Shown here: positions 35,477-44,510 of the stretch, piece after piece | Position numbering within the stretch: position 1 is the stretch's first letter | Layout: each line of letters starts with the position of its first letter | Source: Gluconobacter sp. P1C6_b | GTDB taxonomy: Bacteria > Pseudomonadota > Alphaproteobacteria > Acetobacterales > Acetobacteraceae | Length of the DNA stretch: 64,000 nt | Assembly (NCBI RefSeq): GCF_018811945.1 | Contig: NZ_JACRVU010000012.1 | Location: forward strand, 39,525-103,524 | Direction: 5' to 3' | Notes under the pieces: generated by a model | Told to the model about the DNA's origin: nothing | The model's input: the letters and a program-made list of their open reading frames with translations, nothing else | The model's database searches: none | Made by a program: the position numbers and the translations under genes

Positions 35477-36388
35477 ATGCTTGATCGCTTCACGGGCATG
35501 CAGGTTTTCGCGAGAGTGGTGGCTCAAGGCAGCTTTTCAGGTGCCGCACGTTCGCTGGGTCTGTCACAGACGATGGTCACGAAACATATTGCCGCTCTGG
35601 AAAGCCGCCTGGGGATCTCGCTGTTCCATCGCAGTACGCGCAGGCTGTCTTTGACGGAACCGGGTCGTCTCTTATTCATCCGCTGTCAGAAAATCCTGAC
35701 GGATCTGGAAGAGATGGAACAGGAAGTCTCGGCGGAAAACCAGGAGCCGCGCGGGCTTCTGCGCCTGAATGCGCCGGTCTCGTTCGCCATACGGCATGTC
35801 GGACCGATCCTGCCAGAGTTCAACCGACGCCACCCCCTCGTTACGGTCGAACTGGGGCTGGACGACCGGCGGATTGATCCGATCACGGAAGGATGGGACC
35901 TGACGCTGCGCATCGGACGGATGCCATCGAGTGCACTGCGGTCGCGCCGGCTGGCGCAGGTCGATTTCGTGGTCTGCGCAGCACCGTCCTATCTGGAAGA
36001 GTATGGCACGCCCCGCAGCGTTGCCGAACTGACGAACCACCGCTGTCTGGGTTACACGCTCGGCGACGAGATCAGCAGCGCGCGCTGGAGCTTTGGTGCG
36101 AATGGCGAGCGCACGGTCCCGGTGAGCGGCCCCATGCACGCCAATAACGGCGATATCCTGCGCGAGGCTGCCGTAGCGGGACAGGGCATCATCTACCAGC
36201 CGACATTCATCGTCTCGGATGAACTGAAATCCGGCAGACTGGTTCCGCTGCCGCTCGATGTGGCCGTCATGACAGGGCCGGAACTGCATGCCGTCTATGC
36301 GCCGACACCGCATGTCCCGCTCAAGATCCGGGCGATGATCGATTTTCTGGTTGAGCGCTATGGGCCGGTTCCGCCCTGGACGATCTGA
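35477..36388 (+). CDS. LysR-family regulator, divergent from the dioxygenase
   Basis: 303 residues. MLDRFTGMQVFARVVAQGSF followed by RSLGLSQTMVTKHIAALESR is the N-terminal winged helix-turn-helix; the rest is the effector-binding domain of the AaeR/DsdC-like group. The intergenic space holds ATTCCC (35432-35437) and GGGAT (35444-35448) as a possible binding dyad. Likely regulator of the dioxygenase gene. Confidence 0.9.
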   Translation: MLDRFTGMQVFARVVAQGSFSGAARSLGLSQTMVTKHIAALESRLGISLFHRSTRRLSLTEPGRLLFIRCQKILTDLEEMEQEVSAENQEPRGLLRLNAPVSFAIRHVGPILPEFNRRHPLVTVELGLDDRRIDPITEGWDLTLRIGRMPSSALRSRRLAQVDFVVCAAPSYLEEYGTPRSVAELTNHRCLGYTLGDEISSARWSFGANGERTVPVSGPMHANNGDILREAAVAGQGIIYQPTFIVSDELKSGRLVPLPLDVAVMTGPELHAVYAPTPHVPLKIRAMIDFLVERYGPVPPWTI

Positions 36389-36408
36389 CGGAACCGGAAA
36401 AACGTGCC

Positions 36409-38097
36409 TTACTGAACCGTAGCCGGAGCGGTCTTCTGGCGGATCGCGGCGAATTCCGAACCAGCCTTCCATTGTGGCCAGTCATGCGAAAAGGCCACGT
36501 CATGCCCGACTTTCCACACGGCCCAGACGTCCTGCGCGGCACCACGCACATCCCAGTCCGGGCTCCAGGCATCGCAGGCCTGATGGTAGCAGGCCATATA
36601 GGCCGTCAGCCATTTGCCGCCCGCTTCCGTCCCACCTTTCAGAAGAGCGAACTTTCCGGCCATATCCATGACAGCAAGCACCGGCACCCCGGCACGCGCG
36701 AAGGGCAGATGGTCCGCACGATAGAAGGCGCCACGCTCGGGCATCGCTTCCGGCTGCGCCGTGCGGCCCTGAAGGGCGACGGCAGCGGCGAACTGCTCCT
36801 GAAGCGTGTCCTGCCCGGCGCCGATAATGAAGGCATTATGCGCAGGTCCTGCCATCTGGAGCACGTCCATCGTCAGATTGGCAGCCGTCCTGTCCAGCGG
36901 CGCCAGCGGATGGGCAACGTACCAGCCTGATCCCAGCAGACCGCGCTCCTCGCCCGTCCAGGCGGCGAAACGGATGGTACGGTCGGGCTTCGGTCCGGCC
37001 TTGAAGGCGCGGGCGATTTCAAACAGCGCCGCAATGCCGGAGCCATCGTCGATCGCACCGCGACGGATGACAGTATGGCCCTGCGCGTCGGTGCTTTTGC
37101 CGTATGCGTCCCAATGCGCCCCGAACATGACCGTCTCGTCCGGATATTTCGCGCCCGTAATCTTGGCGAGCACGTTCTGGCTTTGCAGACGATCGACCGT
37201 GACCGGCAGGTCGGCTGAGAACGTCGTGTGCTTCAGCGTGACGGGACGGAAGCTTTGGGAACGGGCTTTAATGCGCAGGGCATCAAGATCCAGCCCGGCC
37301 TGCCGGAAGAGCGCAGCCGCAGCCTTGCCTTCAAGCCAGCCCTGAACGGGGACGGGGCGGCTTTCGGTGGCAGCATGTTCCACATCATACGCCTCACCGC
37401 CCGGTGCCACGACCGTGCTCCAGGGGTAGGACGCGCCTGCCGTGTCGTGCACGATCAGGGCAGCGACGGCGCCACGGCGGGCGGCTTCTTCGTATTTGTA
37501 GGTCCAGCGACCGTAATACGTCATGGTCTTGCCGCCGAAGCGACCGGCGACGGGTTCACCGGGAGCCGCATCGAAATCGGGATCGTTGACGAGGAAAACC
37601 GCGACCTTGCCCTTGAGGTCGACGCCCTTGAAATCATCCCAGTGGCGCTCCGGCGCATGCACACCATAGCCCACGAAAACCATCGGAGCGTCTTTGACGC
37701 GCAGGCGGTCTTCCGGCAGCAGCGTCGAGAGATAGATGTCCTGAAGCTGGATCAGGGGGAGCGCCCTATCACCGGTCCGGGCACTGATGGAACCGTTCGC
37801 AGCGGTTCTGGTCCGGAGCATGGGAACCGTCTGCGTCCATCCGCCATTTTCGCCTGCCGGTTCAAGCCCCAGAGCCTTGTACTGCTCGATCAGCCAGGGA
37901 ACCGTGACCTTCTCCCCTTCCGTTCCGGGGGCACGGCCCTCGAAGCGGTCGGACGCCAGGATCTTCATCGTCTCCGACATGCGCGACGGGCTGATCTCGG
38001 CTGTCGGGTCTGCATGACCGGCGACCGGAGCGAAAAGAAGCGCTGTCAGGGCAGTACCGAGAAACAGGCTGCGTCGGGGGAATGTCTTCTGTGTCAT
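36409..38097 (-). CDS. M28-family zinc peptidase with PA domain, exported
   Basis: 562 residues. A signal peptide (RRSLFLGTALTALLFAPVAG) with twin Arg ends near HAD. A protease-associated insert lies around 130-260, then the M28 di-zinc site: GAHWDAYG, DDGSGIAALFE and TGEERGLLGS provide the His, Asp and Glu ligands. It should be an aminopeptidase or related peptidase in the periplasm. It is followed 15 bp upstream by a membrane protein gene on the same strand and lies near the M3 peptidase, so this region may process peptides outside the cytoplasm. Confidence 0.88.
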   Translation of the reverse strand: MTQKTFPRRSLFLGTALTALLFAPVAGHADPTAEISPSRMSETMKILASDRFEGRAPGTEGEKVTVPWLIEQYKALGLEPAGENGGWTQTVPMLRTRTAANGSISARTGDRALPLIQLQDIYLSTLLPEDRLRVKDAPMVFVGYGVHAPERHWDDFKGVDLKGKVAVFLVNDPDFDAAPGEPVAGRFGGKTMTYYGRWTYKYEEAARRGAVAALIVHDTAGASYPWSTVVAPGGEAYDVEHAATESRPVPVQGWLEGKAAAALFRQAGLDLDALRIKARSQSFRPVTLKHTTFSADLPVTVDRLQSQNVLAKITGAKYPDETVMFGAHWDAYGKSTDAQGHTVIRRGAIDDGSGIAALFEIARAFKAGPKPDRTIRFAAWTGEERGLLGSGWYVAHPLAPLDRTAANLTMDVLQMAGPAHNAFIIGAGQDTLQEQFAAAVALQGRTAQPEAMPERGAFYRADHLPFARAGVPVLAVMDMAGKFALLKGGTEAGGKWLTAYMACYHQACDAWSPDWDVRGAAQDVWAVWKVGHDVAFSHDWPQWKAGSEFAAIRQKTAPATVQ

Positions 38098-38112
38098 GGC
38101 AAGACCATATCT

Positions 38113-39684
38113 TCAGTTACGGTTCTGGGAAGAAGAAATCGGAGCGGCGTCTTTCAGTGCTACCGGTTCCACACGATCACGGCGGATATAGACGCTCTTT
38201 TCAACCGGATCGCGCTGATAATCCTGCGCGAGTATCTTCAGGACGCAGGGCATGAAATCCGCAGGGGCCCACCTGCCCCACACGTGATAATCATCGAAAT
38301 AGATGACGGGCGGAAGATCCTGCGGAAGGTCATGGCACAGGTCACGCTCATAGCCATGCCAGGGGTGACGCGCGTAGTCCGCCTCCCATGGCAGGTATTC
38401 ATGGTATTTCTTCATGGAAAGACGGCCGGCGTAAATATAGACGTCCGGATTATAGGGAATAACCAGAATGCGCTCATCCGGGCGGGAATGGGCCTGAATG
38501 GCCTTCACGAAGCCGACATCCCTGTTTTCGCGGATCGGATGAAAGCCAGCCTGACGCTGCTGCTGCCGTGTCAGGCCATGGAGTGAGGAGACGGCGTGCC
38601 GGGCCCCGATGACATAGAGGACACAGAAGGCGAGCGCGAGGCATGGTGCGGCACGGTCATGGGACTGCAATACCCGCATCATCATCAGAACGCAGAGTGT
38701 GAGCGCGCCCATGACGAATGTTCCGTTCTGAAATCCGAATGCGCCGCGCACCTGCATCATCAGCACCGCTCCCACGAGCAGCAGGGCTGACAGTCTGTGC
38801 CGGGATGTTGCGAGAACGAGAATACTGCCGATCACGAAGCAGATTACGGCCAGGGACTGGATCGTGGTATCGGGCCGGAAGGATGGAACAAGGCTGAGAA
38901 ACAGGGTGCCAAGGCCCACGTCGATATAGGGGGCATAGTAGAACTGGTTGGCGACGAAGTGATAGGCGATCATACCGCCCAGATCGCCGTAAACCGCCAT
39001 CCAGAGCGCGCTGAGGACAAGGGCCGCGCCGGCACCGAGCAGAACCTGCAGGATTCCGCTCCAGTAGCCCGGACGTCTTACGGCAATGATGACCAGCCCC
39101 AGCAGGACTGCTGTCGGACCGAAGGAATAGGCCGTGAGCGGCAGAAGGGCGATGCAGGCCCCACCGCATCGCGCCTGCCAGTTGCCAACCTCCTCTCCCA
39201 GCAGAACCGGAAGAACCAGCAGCGCCATGGCGCCCGCAAGCAGATCACCACCGATGGTCCAGTAACTGTCCATGTTGAACGCCTGGATCGTCCACTGCGC
39301 GCCCATTGCGACAAGCCATGCCGCAGTTGCAAGGCACCGAACGGATGGTTTTCTGAGCGCCGGGGACAGGAAGACGGTCATGGCGCTGGCCATCGTACAG
39401 ACAGCCGGGATGAGCCGCATGAGATAGGCATGGCGGAAATCGGTCACCAGGCCGACGAGCCACGACAGGGCGAAAATCAGCGGGCCGTGCGCGTCGATAT
39501 AATCGCGATACAGGATATCGCCCCTGACGATGGCCAGTCCGCCGAGGATATGGCCGGATTCATCGCCGAAAGGTGAGGCTCCGAGGCCGAAAAACGTCTT
39601 CAGGCCGAAATACAGCGCGGCAAGCATCGCAAGGAATGGGCCGCAAAAAGGAAGGAATCTCATTCTGCTCATGGGTGTCGGCAT
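38113..39684 (-). CDS. Polytopic membrane protein, glycosyltransferase-like (GT-C style)
   Basis: 523 residues with about ten membrane spans in the first 400 and a soluble C-terminal part. The first outer loop has FGDESGHILGGLAIVRGDILYRD, that is an acidic DES followed by YRDYIDAHGP, a layout like that of GT-C mannosyl/glucosyltransferases with an acidic first loop. No exact family was recognised, and the transferase call is tentative. An ATG four codons later is a possible alternative start. It lies between the M28 and M3 peptidase genes on the same strand. Confidence 0.55.
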   Translation of the reverse strand: MPTPMSRMRFLPFCGPFLAMLAALYFGLKTFFGLGASPFGDESGHILGGLAIVRGDILYRDYIDAHGPLIFALSWLVGLVTDFRHAYLMRLIPAVCTMASAMTVFLSPALRKPSVRCLATAAWLVAMGAQWTIQAFNMDSYWTIGGDLLAGAMALLVLPVLLGEEVGNWQARCGGACIALLPLTAYSFGPTAVLLGLVIIAVRRPGYWSGILQVLLGAGAALVLSALWMAVYGDLGGMIAYHFVANQFYYAPYIDVGLGTLFLSLVPSFRPDTTIQSLAVICFVIGSILVLATSRHRLSALLLVGAVLMMQVRGAFGFQNGTFVMGALTLCVLMMMRVLQSHDRAAPCLALAFCVLYVIGARHAVSSLHGLTRQQQRQAGFHPIRENRDVGFVKAIQAHSRPDERILVIPYNPDVYIYAGRLSMKKYHEYLPWEADYARHPWHGYERDLCHDLPQDLPPVIYFDDYHVWGRWAPADFMPCVLKILAQDYQRDPVEKSVYIRRDRVEPVALKDAAPISSSQNRN

Positions 39685-39706
39685 ATTTTTGTCCAGAAAG
39701 AAAAGA

Positions 39707-39737
39707 CCGGGAGGAAAGATGAGGTCTTTCCTCCCGG
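39707..39737 (-). terminator. Terminator after the M3 peptidase gene
   Basis: CCGGGAGGAAAG (39707-39718) pairs with CTTTCCTCCCGG (39726-39737), 12 perfect pairs and a 7-base loop. On the minus strand it is followed by TCTTTTCTTT, so it ends the M3 transcript before the membrane-protein gene. Confidence 0.8.
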
Positions 39738-39744
39738 CTTGTAA

Positions 39745-41871
39745 TTACTTGCCCTGTTCGGAAACAAGCCCACGATGCACCAGCATCGGAGTGATGTCCG
39801 GGTCGCGGCCGTAGAAGGCGCGGAACATCGGGCCGTAATCCATGGTGTGTCCCTTCGAGAGGATCATGTCGCGGAAGCGCTGTCCGTTTTCACGTGTCAG
39901 ACCACCATGCTCCTGGAACCAGGAGAACACGTCCTGATCCAGCATTTCCGTCCACAGATAGGCGTAATAGCCGGCGGAATATCCGTTGGACCAGATATGC
40001 AGGAAGTAGCTGGAACGATAACGCGGCGGAACGGCTGCGACGTCCAGCCCCGTGCTGTTCAGCGCATCGCTCTCAAACCTGTCCACGTCCTGACGCGGTG
40101 CCGTCGCGGGTAGGCTGTGCCACTTCATGTCCAGCTCGGCTGCGGCGACGATTTCACCCAGCGCATAGCCCTGATTGAAATGTGCGGCCTTGCGGATCTT
40201 CTCGACCAGGGCCCTGGGCATCGGAGCGCCGGTCTTGTAGTGCCGGGCGTAATTCGACAGGACTTTCGGGTCCAGCGCCCAGTTCTCGTTGAACTGGGAG
40301 GGGAACTCCACGAAGTCGCGCGCCACGCTCGTGCCGGACAGCGACGGATAGGTCTGGTCCGCGAAAAGCCCATGCAGGGCGTGGCCAAACTCGTGGAACA
40401 TGGTCGTCACGTCGTCGGACGTGATGAGCTGCGGCTGGCCGGGGGCCGCCTTGGTGAAGTTGGCGACGTTGTAGATGACGGGCTTCGTACCCAGCAGCCT
40501 GGACTGCCCGACGAAGTTGGACATCCACGCACCGCCGGACTTGTTGTCCCGCTTGAAGTAATCGAAATACATCAGGCCCAGCGGAGAGCCGTCCTTGTCA
40601 TGGACTTCAAAGACCATGACGTCAGGCTGATAGACGGGGATATCCGTCCGCTGCTGGAACGTAATCCCGTAAAGCTGGTTGGCGGCAAAGAACACACCAT
40701 CCGTCAGGACCGTTTTGAGCTCGAAATACGGTTTGATTTCATCCTGATCGAGATTGTACTTCGCGCGGCGTACCTGATCGGAATAATGCTCCCAGTCCCA
40801 CGGCTTCAGATCGAACTTCCCGCCGTCCTTGCGGATGGCTTTCTGCAGGACCTCGGCTTCGCGCTTCTGTTCCGCAACCGTGGCCGGGACGAGCTGCTGC
40901 ATGAAGTTGTCCGCAGCTTCCGGCGTCTTGGCCATCTGATCGTACAGCGTATAGGCGGCGAAATTCGGATAGCCGAAGAGCGCGGCCTTCTGCGCGCGGA
41001 GTTCTGCCAGTTCGGCGATCGTGGCGCGGGTATCGTTGTCGTCGCCTTTCTCGGCACGGGTCCAGCTCTGCTCGAACAGGGCCTGCCGGGTTTCGCGATC
41101 CGTCAGGGAAGACAGGGCGGGCTGCTGCGTCGTATTCTGAAGGGGGATGACCCATTTTCCGGTCAGTCCCCGCTCCTGCGCGGACTTGGCGGCTGAGGCG
41201 ATCGTGTTGTCATCCAGACCGGCCAGCGCCTTCTTGTTGTCCACAATCAGGGCGCCGTTCTTGGCGCTGGCAATCAGCTTCTGTTCGTACTGCGTCTCAA
41301 GATTGGAGAGACGCGTGTTGATCGCGCGCAGCTTCGTCTTGTCCGCCGCGGAGAGCTGGGCGCCAGCATGGACGAACTGCTGGTAATAGATGTCGAGAAG
41401 CTGGGCCTGTTCGGGCGTCAGGTTGAGCTTCTCGCGGCGGTCATAGAGGGACTTCACACGGGCAAAGAGCTTCGCGTTCAGATAGACTTCATCTTCATGG
41501 GCCGTCAGCCGGGGCGCTTCCTGGCTCTGCACCTTGTCCAGCGTATCGTCGGTATTGGCCTGGTAAACACCGTAGAACGTCATCTGCACACGGTTGAGGG
41601 TCTGGCCCGCGCGCTCCATGGCGGCAATGGTGTTGTCGAACGTCGGAGCTGCGCGGTTCCCGGCGATTGCCTTGATCTCACGCAGATGCTCGGCCATTCC
41701 GCGCTCGAAGGCCGGAGCGTAGTCACTGTCCGAGATCTGATCGAAACGGGGAGCCTGATAGGGGAGCGTGCTGGCCGAAAAGAACGGGTTCGTGGAAGCG
41801 GCATGCGCTTCCGTTGAAAGGGAAAACGCTGAAACCGCAAGGACTGCGGCAAGCCTGAAATTGAAAGCCAT
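39745..41871 (-). CDS. M3-family peptidyl-dipeptidase/oligopeptidase (Dcp-like), exported
   Basis: 708 residues. A signal peptide (MAFNFRLAAVLAVSAFSLST) ends at AHA. The zinc motif TMFHEFGHALHGLFADQTY has HExxH at about residues 496-500, with the distal glutamate in RDFVEFPSQFNEN. This is the usual length of Dcp enzymes, which remove C-terminal dipeptides from short peptides. A periplasmic location is predicted. The gene is divergent from the phage-like cassette. Confidence 0.92.
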   Translation of the reverse strand: MAFNFRLAAVLAVSAFSLSTEAHAASTNPFFSASTLPYQAPRFDQISDSDYAPAFERGMAEHLREIKAIAGNRAAPTFDNTIAAMERAGQTLNRVQMTFYGVYQANTDDTLDKVQSQEAPRLTAHEDEVYLNAKLFARVKSLYDRREKLNLTPEQAQLLDIYYQQFVHAGAQLSAADKTKLRAINTRLSNLETQYEQKLIASAKNGALIVDNKKALAGLDDNTIASAAKSAQERGLTGKWVIPLQNTTQQPALSSLTDRETRQALFEQSWTRAEKGDDNDTRATIAELAELRAQKAALFGYPNFAAYTLYDQMAKTPEAADNFMQQLVPATVAEQKREAEVLQKAIRKDGGKFDLKPWDWEHYSDQVRRAKYNLDQDEIKPYFELKTVLTDGVFFAANQLYGITFQQRTDIPVYQPDVMVFEVHDKDGSPLGLMYFDYFKRDNKSGGAWMSNFVGQSRLLGTKPVIYNVANFTKAAPGQPQLITSDDVTTMFHEFGHALHGLFADQTYPSLSGTSVARDFVEFPSQFNENWALDPKVLSNYARHYKTGAPMPRALVEKIRKAAHFNQGYALGEIVAAAELDMKWHSLPATAPRQDVDRFESDALNSTGLDVAAVPPRYRSSYFLHIWSNGYSAGYYAYLWTEMLDQDVFSWFQEHGGLTRENGQRFRDMILSKGHTMDYGPMFRAFYGRDPDITPMLVHRGLVSEQGK

Positions 41872-42006
41872 GAAATCGCCTGTAATACTCGTGATGATGC
41901 CGAACCGTATGGTGTTCAGGAAGGATCGTCAAACGACTGATCCCGCTGCCGAAAGCGTGCGGAAACTGCCAATTGGCGCTTGACGGCATTTTCTCCTTGG
42001 TGCGTG

Positions 42007-42029
42007 CGAAAACTCCTCCCTAGACCGGC
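42007..42029. repeat. Left direct repeat of the 2.5-kb cassette
   Basis: GCGAAAA, 6 bases, then CCTAGACCGGC (42019-42029). The same two blocks, spaced by 3 bases, occur at 44511-44530 at the other end of the four-gene cassette. This could be an attachment-site core or a target duplication. Confidence 0.5.
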
Positions 42030-42046
42030 AGTGTGTGTTGACACGG

Positions 42047-42068
42047 CCGCCTTTTCGGGGCGGTTTTT
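42047..42068 (+). terminator. Hairpin plus T-run 17 bp before the first cassette gene
   Basis: CCGCC (42047-42051) pairs with GGCGG (42059-42063), followed by five T. No rightward gene precedes it, so it cannot simply end an upstream gene; it may be an attenuator or part of the repeated design seen before the next two genes. Confidence 0.6.
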
Positions 42069-42085
42069 CATAGCCGGAGGTGACA

Positions 42086-42421
42086 ATGGACTGGACATCG
42101 CTGTTCCAGACAATCCTGCCCTATCTGCCTGCCAGATACGCTGGCGATATTGTTTCAATCATCACATTTCTCATTGCCGCGGCCGCGCTGGCTCTTCGCT
42201 TCTGGAAACCACCGGCCAGCACGTCGAAGCTGCTGCCGCTGTTCCGGATCGTGAGCATGATCGCGCAGGCGAAAGGCTGGAATACCAGCGCCTATCAGCC
42301 TGGGGCGAAAGCCATCATGGTGCCGGTTGGCTCCTCTCGTGCGAAAGACGCCGAAAAACTGGGGCTGGATATGGTCTCGACACATCCGAAGGTTGGTGAG
42401 CCGCCCCGTCGCGTCAACTGA
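42086..42421 (+). CDS. Small single-span membrane protein, holin-like, in phage-like cassette
   Basis: 111 residues. GGAGG ends 5 bases before the ATG at 42086. Residues about 20-40 form one membrane span (IVSIITFLIAAAALALRFW), and the rest is a basic soluble tail ending GEPPRRVN. It resembles small phage holin-region proteins in size and layout, but no family was recognised. It is the first gene of a four-gene rightward set bounded by direct repeats and preceded by its own hairpin. Confidence 0.65.
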   Translation: MDWTSLFQTILPYLPARYAGDIVSIITFLIAAAALALRFWKPPASTSKLLPLFRIVSMIAQAKGWNTSAYQPGAKAIMVPVGSSRAKDAEKLGLDMVSTHPKVGEPPRRVN

Positions 42422-42491
42422 TTTCAACCCCGGTCATTTCACAGCCGGGCTGACAGCCTGCCCGGAGACAATTTTCATTTTCACGATCCAT

Positions 42492-42516
42492 AGCCGCCCC
42501 CTGAGGCGGCTTTTTC
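42492..42516 (+). terminator. Terminator between first and second cassette genes
   Basis: AGCCGCC (42492-42498) pairs with GGCGGCT (42505-42511), then T to 42515. It lies 20 bp before the next start codon. Confidence 0.85.
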
Positions 42517-42535
42517 ATTTCTGGAGCTTTTACTG

Positions 42536-43036
42536 ATGCGTAACCGTCTGATCGCCCTGAGCCTTGGCGCCGTTCTTCTCGCTTCCACGAGCGCCTGCAC
42601 CACCACCGGCAGCACGACCACTTTCAACACCCAGGCCCTGAGCAGTGACGCTGCCGCCATTGCCTATGCGGTTCAGGCCATCGAAAGCATTCCAGATCTG
42701 GAAAGTCATCTGTCCGCTACGGACAAAGCGACGTTCGACAACCTGATCGCCCAGATCAAGAGCGTGACCGCACAGGTTGCGGCCAACTCGAACGGCTCCA
42801 TCACGATTGCGACCGGCAAGGACTGGGCCAAGAGCCTCGGTACGGATCTTCAGACTCTGCTGGCGATCGCAACGCCGATCGTGAAGGTCTACTCGCCCTC
42901 CGCCGCCACTTACATGAGCACGGTGTCTGCAATGATCCCGCTGGTCGAAGCTCTCGCAGGCGTTACGGCCGCCCCTTTCACAGCCGCCACGCAGTCGCCG
43001 GAACTGATCCGCGCCCGGATCTATCAGGGCGTCTGA
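42536..43036 (+). CDS. Cassette lipoprotein, unknown function
   Basis: 166 residues. The signal peptide MRNRLIALSLGAVLLASTSA ends in a lipobox before Cys21. The mature protein is rich in Ser, Thr and Ala, with a long helical middle (SHLSATDKATFDNLIAQIKS). TTTCTGGAGC gives a ribosome site about 11 bases before the ATG. No family was recognised. It could be an outer-membrane component of a phage-type lysis or spanin set, which is speculation from context only. Confidence 0.75.
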   Translation: MRNRLIALSLGAVLLASTSACTTTGSTTTFNTQALSSDAAAIAYAVQAIESIPDLESHLSATDKATFDNLIAQIKSVTAQVAANSNGSITIATGKDWAKSLGTDLQTLLAIATPIVKVYSPSAATYMSTVSAMIPLVEALAGVTAAPFTAATQSPELIRARIYQGV

Positions 43037-43073
43037 CGCTCCGTCCGCTTTTTCGTCCATCCGTCCGAAGACC

Positions 43074-43103
43074 GGAGCGGTTCACCTGAACCGCTCCTTT
43101 TTT
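43074..43103 (+). terminator. Terminator between second and third cassette genes
   Basis: GGAGCGGTTCA (43074-43084) pairs with TGAACCGCTCC (43087-43097), 11 perfect pairs, then six T. The next start codon lies 21 bp further on. Confidence 0.93.
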
Positions 43104-43124
43104 ATGTTCCTGCCGGAGTTGTCC

Positions 43125-43874
43125 ATGTCCCGATGCCTTGGCAAACGTGCGCCCAAGCATGATCTGCGAACCTACCGCCTGGCGCCCATACTGGCCTCAC
43201 GCCTTCCCGCCGTTCCGGTGCAGAAAGACTGGTCCGGGGGGGTGCCCTATCAGATGTGGGGCAATGACCGGTATGGCTGCTGTGCGTTCGCGGCCCATGC
43301 AGCCCTGACGGCGACATGGACCCATGCCGCGCAGGGGCTGGTCGTGCTGTCTACGGACATGGTGCTGAACAACTACGGAGCCGTCACCGGGTTCGATCCG
43401 CAGACGGGGGCTCGGGATAATGGGACGGTTCTGCTGGATGAGCTGAACTTCTGGCTGCGCCAGGGTCTGCACCGTCCGGGACAGACCCTGGATTACCTGA
43501 CGGCTTACGGCACGATCGATCCGCAGGACTGCGACGGTATCCGTCGCGGCATCTGTTATCTTGGGGGTGTTCTCGCAGGGGTTCAGGTGCCTCAGGGCTT
43601 CATGGATCTTCCCCTGGGCGCGACATGGGACTGGAACGCCATTTCCAACCGCACGCCGGTGGGCGGTCATGCCATCGCTGTCGTGGGCTATAATCCCGAA
43701 GGGCTTTTCTTCAATACCTGGGGCACGCGGACATTCATGCCCTGGGACACCTTCACGAAAATTGCCGACGAAGCCTATGGCCTGCTGTCGCGTCAGAACT
43801 GGATCGGCATTCCCGGCATATCACCGAACGGAGAAGCCTTTGAGGCCCTTCTGGCGGAAGTGAGAGGCGTATGA
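43125..43874 (+). CDS. Papain-like (C1/C39-type) cysteine peptidase, phage-like cassette
   Basis: 249 residues with a papain-fold order of catalytic residues: Cys in NDRYGCCAFAAHAA (about residue 49-50), His in GGHAIAVVGYN (about 183) and Asn in GLFFNTWGTR (about 197). No signal peptide is seen. GGAG at 43115-43118 selects the ATG at 43125 over an earlier ATG that falls in the terminator T-run. Proteins like this occur in phages of alphaproteobacteria and could mature a virion protein or cut a peptide bridge. The stop overlaps the next gene by four bases (ATGA). Confidence 0.75.
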   Translation: MSRCLGKRAPKHDLRTYRLAPILASRLPAVPVQKDWSGGVPYQMWGNDRYGCCAFAAHAALTATWTHAAQGLVVLSTDMVLNNYGAVTGFDPQTGARDNGTVLLDELNFWLRQGLHRPGQTLDYLTAYGTIDPQDCDGIRRGICYLGGVLAGVQVPQGFMDLPLGATWDWNAISNRTPVGGHAIAVVGYNPEGLFFNTWGTRTFMPWDTFTKIADEAYGLLSRQNWIGIPGISPNGEAFEALLAEVRGV

Positions 43875-44500
43875 GCGGCCGGATTTTCCCCGGTCGTCCT
43901 GTTCTGGGCATACTGGCACTTGCCCTTCTCAGCGGCTGTTCGGCGGGGGCTCCGTCCCCTGTCACGATCAGTGAGGCCATTTCCGGCATCCAGCTGGATC
44001 TGACGAAAACCGGCGTGGTCAGCACATCCCATGTGCAGGACTGGACAGAGGAGCAGAAGGCAGGGTTCGATCGGAACGTCCTCGCCCTGCAATGCAGCCA
44101 GCATGGTGCCGACCCGGTTGTCGCCATGATTTCCGGGCCGGTTACGCTGTCACTGTCGGGGAGCTTTACGTCCTCGGGCAGCTTTTCGGTCAGCAGTTCC
44201 GGCACGCTGCCCGTTTTCGGCCTTCAGGCGGACGCGAACCGCACAAAAGCTCAGACGATTGACCTTCCGGTCCAGTTCGTACCGCTCTCCGCACTGCCGG
44301 ATACGGAAATGGCTCGGGAAGTCGGCTATGCTGGCGATCTCCTGTCGCAGAGCGATACCGTACGGCAGGCCGAAGGAGAAAGGATCAGAACCAGCCGCGA
44401 TGCCCTGACGCAGCATATTCTGGAACTGATCGCCCTCTATCCCGGATCCTGTCCGAAGGATCCGGTTCACCCCTTCGTCGGTGTCCGGCACGTTCCCTGA
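43871..44500 (+). CDS. Cassette lipoprotein, unknown function
   Basis: 209 residues. The signal VLGILALALLSGCS has a lipobox with the lipidated Cys at about residue 23. The mature part contains a low-complexity Ser/Gly-rich segment (SLSGSFTSSGSFSVSSSG) followed by a mixed C-terminal domain. It is coupled to the cysteine peptidase gene by ATGA overlap and ends 20 bp from the right direct repeat. No family was recognised. Confidence 0.75.
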   Translation: MSGRIFPGRPVLGILALALLSGCSAGAPSPVTISEAISGIQLDLTKTGVVSTSHVQDWTEEQKAGFDRNVLALQCSQHGADPVVAMISGPVTLSLSGSFTSSGSFSVSSSGTLPVFGLQADANRTKAQTIDLPVQFVPLSALPDTEMAREVGYAGDLLSQSDTVRQAEGERIRTSRDALTQHILELIALYPGSCPKDPVHPFVGVRHVP

Positions 44501-44510
44501 AACGCAGCAG

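Noticed and set aside
42047..43103. Integron attC sites in the phage-like cassette
   Set aside because: The hairpins are short, perfect and followed by T-runs, unlike the 55-140 base imperfect attC elements, and no integron integrase is present.
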